Origin: BS750m-G62 sp964577175
GTDB taxonomy: Bacteria; Planctomycetota; Phycisphaerae; FEN-1346
Assembly (NCBI GenBank): GCA_964577175.1
Contig: CAZNYC010000106.1
Span: 1-14,403, forward strand
Reading direction: 5' to 3'
DNA: 14,403 nucleotides
Each line of letters starts with the position of its first letter. Positions within the stretch are counted from its first letter, which is position 1. The notes under the pieces were generated by a model. The model was not told the DNA's origin. It worked only from the letters and a program-made list of their open reading frames with translations, and did no database searches. The position numbers were made by a program, and so were the translations under genes. This document shows, piece after piece, positions 6,044 to 12,196 of this stretch.

Positions 6044-7783
6044 ATGCGCACGCTGATGGCATCTCTGGCCCTGGCCGCCGGACTCGTCGTGGCGGCCGCC
6101 CTCCTCGCGCACCGTTCCTCCGGGCCGCCGGCGGACCTCGTCTGGACCGCGGGCGTCGAGGTCGCCAGCATCGACCCCGGCACCCTGAAGGCCCTGAACG
6201 ACGGCCGGGTGGCGGGCGGCCTCTTCGAAGGTCTCACCGTCCTGGACCCCGTCGACCTGGAGCCGCGACCCGGCGCGGCCGAGCGGTGGGAGGTTTCCGA
6301 GGACGGCCTCACCTACACGTTTCACCTCCGGCCGGACGCGAAGTGGAGCGACAAGCGTCCCGTCACGGCCGAGGATTTCGCGTACGCCTGGCGCCGCGTC
6401 CTGACGCCCGCCACCGCCGCCGAGTACGCCTACATGCTCTATCCCATCCGCGGGGCGGAGGCGTACCTGAAGGCGGGGCTGGACGAAGCGAAGACGGCCG
6501 ACTGGGCCACCGTCGGCATCCGTGCCGAGGGCCCGCGGCGCCTGGTCGTCGACCTCAAGCAGCCCTGTGCGTACTTCCCGGACCTCGTGGCCTTCCACAC
6601 CTACCTGCCCGTGCGTCGCGACGTGGTCGAGGCGCACGGCGAGCGGTGGACCTTTCCGGAGCATATCGTCTCGAACGGGGCGTACGAACTGGTTGCGTGG
6701 GAGTTCCGCAGCCGCATGCGGTGGCGCAAGAACCCGCATTACTGGAACGCGGACGCGGTGGCGCTGGAGCGGATTGAATCGCGCGTGTTCCAGCATCCGA
6801 ACACGGCGCTCCTGGCCTACGAGACGGGCGCGGTGGACCTGACGACGGTGGTGCCGAACCTGGCCATCCTGCCGCTGCTCGAGGCCCAGCGGGCGGGGCG
6901 GCGCCGCGACGTCGTCTACGGGCCCGGCTTGGCTACGTATTTTTACCGGTTTAACTGTACCGTGGAGCCGCTGACGGACCCGCGTGTGCGGCGGGCGCTG
7001 GTGCTGGCGATCGATCGCCGGGAGATCATCGACCGGGCCGCCCGCGGCGGTCAGCAGCCCGCCCGCGCCTTCGTGCCGCCCGGCATGACCGGGTACGAGC
7101 CCGTCGACGGTGTCCCCGAAGACGTGGAGGAAGCCCGCCGCCTCCTCGCCGAGGCCGGCCACCCGGGCGGCGAGGGAATGGGGGAACTCGCCATCCTGGT
7201 CAACAAGGACAACGAGCACGTGCCCCTGGCGGAGGTCGTCCAACACCAGTGGCGCACGCACCTGGGCCTGAACGTCCGCATCGAGAAGGTGGAGTGGAAG
7301 GTCTTTCTCGACAAGGTGCAGCGGCTGGAGTACCAGATCGCCCGCGCGGGGTGGTACGGCGATTACGTGGACCCGAATACGTTCCTGGATATGTTCGTGA
7401 CCGGCGGCGGGAACAACGAGACCGGCTGGTCGAACGCCGCGTACGACCGGCTCATCGCCGAGGCCGCACGCGAGACCGATCCCGACCGACGCATGGCCGT
7501 CCTGCGAGAGGCCGAGCGCCTCCTCCTGGACGACGTGCCCATTATGCCGATCTACTACTACACGTCGACCTTTCTCGTCCGGCCGGGGCTCGAGGGCGTC
7601 ACGCCCAACCTGCTGAACCGGATCGACTTCGGCCGCCTGCGCCGGAACCGGACCGCCACGGGGCAGCGCACCGCGGGTCCCGCCGCCCGGCGGCGTTCCG
7701 CGACCGCTTGCGGCTACGGGGCGTGGGCGCGGCGGCTCATCGAACGCCTCCGAACGGACGGGGCGCGAAAGGAAGCGCGATGA
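6044..7783 (+). CDS. Orphan ABC-transporter substrate-binding protein, family 5 (oligopeptide type)
   Basis: A 579-residue extracytoplasmic solute-binding protein. Residues 1-22 form a hydrophobic signal or anchor without a lipobox Cys. The family-5 signature lies at about 75-120: AERWEVSEDGLTYTFHLR, then AKWSDKRPVTAEDFAYAWRR. The later lobe includes DPRVRRALVLAIDRREII and the end segment LLDDVPIMPIYYY. OppA/DppA relatives bind peptides or other small solutes and hand them to a permease, but no permease or ATPase gene is in this window. After the normal family end (near NLLNRIDFGRL) there are about 46 extra residues, 12 of them Arg. No ribosome-binding site is visible; ATG 6056 is an alternative start. 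The stop overlaps the next start (ATGA, 7780-7783). Peptide specificity is not established. Confidence 0.9.
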   Translation: MRTLMASLALAAGLVVAAALLAHRSSGPPADLVWTAGVEVASIDPGTLKALNDGRVAGGLFEGLTVLDPVDLEPRPGAAERWEVSEDGLTYTFHLRPDAKWSDKRPVTAEDFAYAWRRVLTPATAAEYAYMLYPIRGAEAYLKAGLDEAKTADWATVGIRAEGPRRLVVDLKQPCAYFPDLVAFHTYLPVRRDVVEAHGERWTFPEHIVSNGAYELVAWEFRSRMRWRKNPHYWNADAVALERIESRVFQHPNTALLAYETGAVDLTTVVPNLAILPLLEAQRAGRRRDVVYGPGLATYFYRFNCTVEPLTDPRVRRALVLAIDRREIIDRAARGGQQPARAFVPPGMTGYEPVDGVPEDVEEARRLLAEAGHPGGEGMGELAILVNKDNEHVPLAEVVQHQWRTHLGLNVRIEKVEWKVFLDKVQRLEYQIARAGWYGDYVDPNTFLDMFVTGGGNNETGWSNAAYDRLIAEAARETDPDRRMAVLREAERLLLDDVPIMPIYYYTSTFLVRPGLEGVTPNLLNRIDFGRLRRNRTATGQRTAGPAARRRSATACGYGAWARRLIERLRTDGARKEAR

Positions 7784-8514
7784 CCCTGCTCCACGATTAC
7801 CAGAACGGCACCGCCTACCGGCGGGACGCCATGCCCGGCCACGACCCGCACTGGCAGCGCCGCGTTCCGTTGTACAAGTCGTACGCGCAGGGGGGCGGCG
7901 CGACGGTCGTGGCGCTGAATCGCCCGCAGGCGCTGCCGAAGGCGGACCTGTGGCAGTGCCTCCGCGCCCGCCGGAGCCGGCGCCGGTTCACCGGCGACGC
8001 GCTTTCCCAGGAAACGCTCATGCTGCTCCTCTGGGCGGCGCAGGGCGTCTCGGAGCCGGGGCACCGGCCGCTGCGGACCGCCCCGTCCGCCGGGGCGCTG
8101 TATCCGGTGGAGACGTACGTGGCGGCGGCTCGCGTGGAGGACCTCGCGCCGGGCATCTATCACTGGGAACTGCCGGAGGAGCGGCTCGCCCTCGTCGAGG
8201 CCCGCGACGACGTCGCCGACGCCGTCGCCTCGGCGTGCCTGGGGCAGCGGATGGTCGCCCGGGCGGCCGTCACGGTCGTCTGGTCCGCCGTCTGGGGACG
8301 CAGCGCTCAGAAGTACGGCGACCGGGCCCTGCGGTACGCGTACCTGGACGCCGGCCACGCGGCCGAGAACCTGCACCTGGCGGTCGAGGCGCTCGGCCTG
8401 GGCACGTGCATGATCGGCGCGTTTCTGGACGACGCGATGAACGCGCTCGTGGACGTGGACGGCGAGGAGGAGAGCGCCCTGTACGCTGCGTGCGTCGGGA
8501 GCCCTGCGGGGTGA
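7780..8514 (+). CDS. SagB-type FMN-dependent nitroreductase/dehydrogenase
   Basis: A 244-residue soluble flavoenzyme of the nitroreductase superfamily, closest by pattern to the SagB branch. FMN-binding signatures are RRSRRRF (64-70), APSAGALYPVE (101-111), the dimer/flavin helix DAGHAAENLHLAVEALGLG (190-208) with CMIGAF after it, and CVGSPAG at the end. SagB-domain enzymes oxidise thiazolines/oxazolines in peptide natural products, but most stand-alone copies have unknown substrates. No cyclodehydratase or precursor peptide gene is nearby, so a RiPP role is not supported. The ATG overlaps the stop of the binding-protein gene with GGAAG just upstream, so the two are probably translationally coupled and may act in one process. 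Confidence 0.87.
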   Translation: MTLLHDYQNGTAYRRDAMPGHDPHWQRRVPLYKSYAQGGGATVVALNRPQALPKADLWQCLRARRSRRRFTGDALSQETLMLLLWAAQGVSEPGHRPLRTAPSAGALYPVETYVAAARVEDLAPGIYHWELPEERLALVEARDDVADAVASACLGQRMVARAAVTVVWSAVWGRSAQKYGDRALRYAYLDAGHAAENLHLAVEALGLGTCMIGAFLDDAMNALVDVDGEEESALYAACVGSPAG

Positions 8515-8562
8515 CGTCCGGCCGCCGCAGGGCCCGGGCGGCGCGGGCGCGGACGCATGCAG

Positions 8563-8568
8563 AAGGAG
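8563..8568 (+). promoter_or_regulatory. Ribosome-binding site that fixes a TTG start
   Basis: AAGGAG lies 8 nt before TTG 8577. The only nearby ATG (8557) is out of frame, so this site decides the start of the DUF523-DUF1722 gene. Confidence 0.8.
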
Positions 8569-8576
8569 ACATCCCC

Positions 8577-9545
8577 TTGACGGAGTTCGCCCGACCGCGC
8601 GTCGTCGTCAGCAGGTGCCTGGGCTTCGCCGCGTGCCGATGGAACGGGGCGATAATCTCCGAGCCGTTCGTCAAGCGGCTCGACGGGCACGTGACGTTCT
8701 GCCCCGTCTGCCCGGAGGTGGAGATCGGCCTCGGGTGCCCGCGCGATCCGATTCGTGTCGTCGAGCGCGACGGCGAGCGGCGCCTGGTCCAGCCGGCGAC
8801 GGGGCGGGACGTCTCCGAGACGATGCGCGCCTACGCCGACCGCACGCTCGACGCCGTGGGCGACGTGGACGGGTTCCTGCTGAAGAGCCGGTCGCCCTCG
8901 TGCGGCGTCAAGGACGTGAAGATCTACGGCGGTCCGGAGGGCAAGCAGCCGCACGCGCGCGGCGAGGGGTTTGTCGGCGGGGCCGTGATCGAGCGGCTGG
9001 GGCACCTCGCCGTCGAGGACGAAGGCCGGCTCAACAACTTCCGCATCCGCGAGCACTTCCTGACGAACCTCTTCACGCTGGCGGCGTTCCGCGAGGTAAG
9101 GGCCGCCGGCCGGATGCGCGACCTCGTGGACTTCCACGCCCGTAACAAGGGCCTCCTGATGGGGTACAACCAGACACAGATGCGGGCCCTCGGCCGCATC
9201 GTCGCGAACCACGAGCAGAAGCCCGTGGCCGACGTGTTCGGGGCGTACGGCGAGCGGCTGGCCCGCGCGCTGGCCCGGCCGCCGAGGTTCACGAGCATGA
9301 TCAACGTCCTGATGCACGCCCTGGGGCACATGGCGGAGGGGCTCCAGGCGGAGGAGAAGGCGTTCTTCCTGGACGGGCTTCAGCGGTACCGCGCGGGCAA
9401 GGTGCCGCTCAGTGTCCTGACGACGCTCGTCCGGTCGTGGGCCGTGCGATTCGATCGGCCGTACCTCATGGAGCAGACGTATCTGCACCCGTATCCCGAC
9501 GCCCTCGTGGAGATCACGGATTCGGGAAAGGGGAGGGGCGGGTGA
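8577..9545 (+). CDS. rudS: DUF523 (TudS-like)-DUF1722 fusion, probable tRNA 4-thiouridine desulfidase RudS
   Basis: A 322-residue cytoplasmic protein starting at TTG. Residues about 7-145 are a DUF523/TudS domain. Its conserved cysteines are in SRCLGFAACRWNG (C14, C20), FCPVCPEVEIGLGCPRDP (C42, C45, C54) and LKSRSPSCG (C109). Three of these are expected to hold a [4Fe-4S] cluster that takes sulfur from the substrate. Residues about 150-310 are DUF1722, with FHARNKGLLMGYNQ (186-199) as its signature. Proteins with this two-domain order have been described as RudS, which removes sulfur from s4U in tRNA; single-domain TudS acts on free thiouracil. The assignment rests on architecture. A 62-nt gap separates it from the SagB gene, and it is probably in the same operon. 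Confidence 0.87.
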   Translation: MTEFARPRVVVSRCLGFAACRWNGAIISEPFVKRLDGHVTFCPVCPEVEIGLGCPRDPIRVVERDGERRLVQPATGRDVSETMRAYADRTLDAVGDVDGFLLKSRSPSCGVKDVKIYGGPEGKQPHARGEGFVGGAVIERLGHLAVEDEGRLNNFRIREHFLTNLFTLAAFREVRAAGRMRDLVDFHARNKGLLMGYNQTQMRALGRIVANHEQKPVADVFGAYGERLARALARPPRFTSMINVLMHALGHMAEGLQAEEKAFFLDGLQRYRAGKVPLSVLTTLVRSWAVRFDRPYLMEQTYLHPYPDALVEITDSGKGRGG

Positions 9546-9574
9546 ACGTTCCGCCCGCACGAGGAGGGCCAGGG

Positions 9575-9677
9575 TTGTCATTCTGAGGAGGCCGCATGGC
9601 CGACGAAGAATCTCGCCGTGGCCGTTGCCGTTGTGTCATTCGCATGGCGAGATGCTTCGCTTCGCTCAGCATGACAA
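9575..9677. repeat. 103-nt palindromic repeat between convergent genes
   Basis: Terminal arms TTGTCATTCTGAG (9575-9587) and CTCAGCATGACAA (9665-9677) are inverted copies with one mismatch. Inside them GAAGAATCTCGCC (9605-9617) faces GGCGAGATGCTTC (9646-9658), also inverted with one mismatch. The words TGTCATTCTGAG and GAAGAATCTC belong to a palindromic repeat that recurs in genomes of many unrelated bacteria. It sits between the 3' ends of rudS and the leftward isomerase-like gene, where it could act as a two-way terminator or be a non-autonomous mobile repeat. The remaining gap (9546-9574 and 9678-9699) shows nothing. Confidence 0.75.
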
Positions 9678-9699
9678 AGCGGGGGCCGATGCGCGTATG

Positions 9700-10533
9700 T
9701 TATCGGCCGCCCGACGCCACCCGCCGCAGGTGTTCGATGTACGCCAGGCGGTCGGGGGTCAGGTCGCGGCGGACTTCCGCCGTTTCCCGGTAGATTTCGA
9801 GCATGAACGTCCCGCCGAAACCGACCTCGGCCAGTGCGGCCGCCACGTCGTCGAAGGGCAGGGTGCCGAGGCCGGGCAACAGGTGGTCGTCCTCGTCGCC
9901 GGCGTTGTCGTGCAGGTGGACGCCCCACAGTCGCGGCCCCATCTCGTGAACGATTTGGACGGGGCGGTTCGCGACGTGGGCGTGGCCGGCGTCGTAGGCG
10001 AGGCCGAGGTGCGGGCTGTCGACGTCGTCCACGACCCGCCGGAGCAGGGCGGCGTCGTGCCCGAACATGGGGGGCGGCATGTTCTCGATGAGGTACCGGA
10101 CGCCGGCCGCCTCCGCCAGGCGGGCCAGCTGCTCGGCGCTCGTGCGCAGGGCGTCCGGCCGGAACGCATCCTCCTGCGTGTCGCCGGGGCCGACCGGATG
10201 GACGATGATGTCGCGGCAGCCGAGGTCGCGGGCGAACGCCGTCTCGTGCCGCGCGATCTCCAGCCCCGCTTCCCGCACCGAGGCGTCGGCGGCGGAGAGG
10301 TCGAAGACCGGCCCGTCGAGCATCTCCAGGTCGATGTAGGCGTGGAGGCTGTCGACCGCCAGGCCGGCGTCCTCGATGCGCCGGCGCATTTCGCCGGCCG
10401 GGGTGCCGGCCAGCCAGTTGCGGTACACCTGGACGAGCCGGGCGCCGGCGGTGTGGGCGAGGGCGATCTCCTCGTCCACGTCCCATTTGTCGAAGTCGAA
10501 CGCGATGACGGCACCGAGTGGGAGATCGGGCAT
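9700..10533 (-). CDS. Sugar phosphate isomerase/epimerase-like TIM-barrel protein (AP endonuclease 2 / xylose isomerase-like superfamily)
   Basis: A 277-residue cytoplasmic (beta/alpha)8 barrel. Likely divalent-metal ligands follow the family order: H64 (SLHAY), H112 (IIVHP), E150 (LIENMP), D181 and H184 (YDAGHAH), H206 (GVHLHD) and E246 (FMLEIYRE). The segment after H206 (LLPGLGTLPFDD) is the usual G-x-G-x-hydrophobic element before the last helices. Members are sugar or inositol isomerases, epimerases and dehydratases; the substrate cannot be read here. The ATG lies 2 nt after the mcsB stop, so it is the third gene of the mcsA-mcsB operon, although no known link joins this family to arginine phosphorylation. 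The ribosome-binding site is weak, which fits coupling to mcsB. Confidence 0.88.
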   Translation of the reverse strand: MPDLPLGAVIAFDFDKWDVDEEIALAHTAGARLVQVYRNWLAGTPAGEMRRRIEDAGLAVDSLHAYIDLEMLDGPVFDLSAADASVREAGLEIARHETAFARDLGCRDIIVHPVGPGDTQEDAFRPDALRTSAEQLARLAEAAGVRYLIENMPPPMFGHDAALLRRVVDDVDSPHLGLAYDAGHAHVANRPVQIVHEMGPRLWGVHLHDNAGDEDDHLLPGLGTLPFDDVAAALAEVGFGGTFMLEIYRETAEVRRDLTPDRLAYIEHLRRVASGGR

Positions 10534-10535
10534 GG

Positions 10536-11591
10536 CTATCCGTGGCTGTCCAGTCGCTTTCGGATGTAGTCGGCCCGGGCCCGATCGCGTTCGGACTCGT
10601 CGAGTTCGCCGCCGCGAATCCGCTGGATGTGACCCCGCCGCGTGAGCAGGAAGAGTTCGTTGACGGCCCCGATATCGATGCCGTCGAGGCGCCCCAGGTG
10701 GACGCCCAGCCGCACCGCCGAAAGAAGCGTGAGCGTCTCCTCGCTGGAGATCGTCCGCGCGTGCGTCAGCAGGGCCCAGGACCGGTACAGCCGGTCGTCC
10801 AGGGCCACCGGGCTTTCACCGACGAGGACCCCGCGGGCCTGCTCCTCGTACTCGATGATCTGCGGGATGACCGAGGCCAGCGTGCCGAGGATGTCCTGCT
10901 CCGACCGGCCGAGCGACCCCTGGTTCGAGATCTGGTACATGTCGCCGACGGCCTGGGTGCCCTCGCCGTAGATGCCGCGCACCGCCAGCCGCATCCGCGA
11001 GACCGCGTTGAAAACCTTCTCGATCTGTCGCGTGAGCGCCAGGGCCGGCAGGTGCAGCATGACGCTGGCGCGCATGCCGGTGCCCGCGTTCGTGGGGCAG
11101 GCGGTCAGGTACCCGAGTTTGGGCGAGAAGGCGTAGCCCACCTGCCCCTCGATGCGGTCGTCGAGGGCGTCGGCCTCGGTCCACGCGTCTTCCAGTTGGA
11201 ACCCGGCGGCGTACACCTGCAGCCGCAGGTGATCCTCCTCGTTCGCCATGACGGCGATGCGCTGGTCGGGGCTGACGGCGACGGCGCGGGGCCCCTCGGC
11301 GGCGGCATGCTCGCGGCTGATGAGGTGCCGCTCCAGCAGGCACTGGCGGTCGATCTCCCCCAGCGATTCGAGGTCGAACCAGGTATACGTGTCGGGCCCG
11401 ACGGCGGCGGTGACGGCGTCCTTCAGGAGGGGCGCGAACTCCTGCTGCTGGTCGGCGTCCATGCGCGCCAGGAACGGGCGGCCGGCCACGTTCCGCGCCA
11501 GGCGCACCCGCGTCGACAGGACGATCTCGGCATGCGGACCGCCGGGCTCGAGCCACGGACTGGGCGACGCGATGATCTCGTCCAGGTTCAC
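10536..11591 (-). CDS. mcsB: McsB, protein arginine kinase
   Basis: A 351-residue cytoplasmic kinase that phosphorylates arginine side chains of target proteins; in Firmicutes this marks them for ClpCP. The phosphagen-kinase core is complete: STRVRLARN (26-34), NEEDH (117-121) with the catalytic acids, CPTNAGTGMRAS (165-176) with the conserved Cys, then RGIYGEGTQAVGDMYQISNQ and GRSEQDI. The C-terminal RDRARA (335-340) matches the RDxxRA motif that binds phospho-arginine and tunes McsB activity. Length equals the family norm. The start is GTG 11591, whose codon overlaps the mcsA stop (GTGA), with AAGGAAA upstream. The next gene follows after 2 nt. Neither ctsR nor clpC adjoins it, unlike the Bacillus operon. 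Confidence 0.96.
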   Translation of the reverse strand: MNLDEIIASPSPWLEPGGPHAEIVLSTRVRLARNVAGRPFLARMDADQQQEFAPLLKDAVTAAVGPDTYTWFDLESLGEIDRQCLLERHLISREHAAAEGPRAVAVSPDQRIAVMANEEDHLRLQVYAAGFQLEDAWTEADALDDRIEGQVGYAFSPKLGYLTACPTNAGTGMRASVMLHLPALALTRQIEKVFNAVSRMRLAVRGIYGEGTQAVGDMYQISNQGSLGRSEQDILGTLASVIPQIIEYEEQARGVLVGESPVALDDRLYRSWALLTHARTISSEETLTLLSAVRLGVHLGRLDGIDIGAVNELFLLTRRGHIQRIRGGELDESERDRARADYIRKRLDSHG

Positions 11592-12073
11592 CCGCCGGTT
11601 TCCTTTTCCTGGATGCGGTCGCGGAGGCGGGCGGCCTCCTCGTAGTCCTCGCGCTGGACGGCGTCCTGGAGGTCCCGGCGCATCTGCATGAGTTCGCGCT
11701 GCGCCCGCTGGTCGGCACCCGACCGCTTCGGCATCTTGCCCAGATGCTCGGTGGAGCCGTGCACCTTCTCGAGCACCTCCTGGAGGGGTTCGGCGAAGAC
11801 CTCGTAATCGTGCGGGCAGCCCAGGCGCCCCTGGCTGCGGAACTCGCCGTACGTCATCCCGCAGTCCGGGCACTTCAGGCCGGCCTCCTCGCCGGCGGCC
11901 TGGTGCGCCTCCAGCATGCCCGAGAGGACGTCCTGGAGGTTGATCTGGGCCTTCAGCGCGACGCCTTCCTCCCGCGCGCAGTCCTCGCACAGGTGCCGCT
12001 CCTGCTTCTCGTTATGGGCGATCTCCGTCAGGTGGACGGTCGCCTGCTGCTTCTTGCATCGCTGGCAAAGCAT
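11588..12073 (-). CDS. mcsA: McsA-like zinc-finger/UVR-motif activator of the arginine kinase
   Basis: A 161-residue cytoplasmic partner of McsB. Cysteine pairs CQRC (C3, C6), CEDC (C29, C32) and CPDC (C68, C71) are expected to bind zinc. The fourth site reads GCPHDYEVF, so it has C86 but Asp in place of the last Cys of a CxxC. A UVR motif lies at about 125-160 (MQMRRDLQDAVQREDYEEAARLRDRI), predicted helical hairpin or coiled coil. McsA stimulates McsB kinase activity and its adaptor role. The ATG at 12073 is the first codon of the operon, without a good Shine-Dalgarno; a near-consensus promoter lies about 65 nt upstream. The gene overlaps mcsB by 4 nt. Confidence 0.93.
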   Translation of the reverse strand: MLCQRCKKQQATVHLTEIAHNEKQERHLCEDCAREEGVALKAQINLQDVLSGMLEAHQAAGEEAGLKCPDCGMTYGEFRSQGRLGCPHDYEVFAEPLQEVLEKVHGSTEHLGKMPKRSGADQRAQRELMQMRRDLQDAVQREDYEEAARLRDRIQEKETGG

Positions 12074-12137
12074 GGTTTTAGTCCGTTTGATATACGCTGG
12101 AACCGGCTACCGGCCGTCAGCCGGGGGCTCTCTTCGT

Positions 12138-12166
12138 ATGATACTTGGCGGCCGGGTCATCGTCAA
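12138..12166 (-). promoter_or_regulatory. Strong sigma70-type promoter of the mcsA-mcsB operon
   Basis: On the minus strand TTGACG (12166-12161), a 17-nt spacer and TATCAT (12143-12138) form a near-consensus promoter. Transcription would start near 12131 and give a leader of about 57 nt. The leader holds a small stem, CCGGCT with AGCCGG (12103-12108 and 12119-12124). No CIRCE element or CtsR heptamer repeat is visible. Confidence 0.72.
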
Positions 12167-12174
12167 CGTATCGT

Positions 12175-12195
12175 GCGCCGGGGGCGGGCCGGCGC
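12175..12195 (-). terminator. Hairpin immediately after the Hps-RraA gene
   Basis: GCGCCGG (12175-12181) and CCGGCGC (12189-12195) pair perfectly over 7 bp around a 7-nt loop, starting 1 nt beyond the stop codon. No T-run follows, so termination may be partial. Its place just upstream of the mcsA promoter suggests a transcript boundary. Confidence 0.45.
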
Positions 12196-12196
12196 G

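Noticed and set aside
4730..7261. A very long open frame (about 840 codons) on the minus strand
   Set aside because: It lies opposite the exported helical-repeat and binding-protein genes, which have clear signals and families. High GC keeps the opposite frame open, and its translation has no recognisable domain.
7780..8514. RiPP (azoline peptide) biosynthesis cluster around SagB
   Set aside because: No YcaO/cyclodehydratase gene, precursor peptide or exporter is visible in the window; stand-alone SagB-like enzymes are common.
12074..12196. CIRCE or CtsR operator for mcsA
   Set aside because: Neither the CIRCE arms nor the CtsR heptamer direct repeat could be found between the promoter and the start codon.
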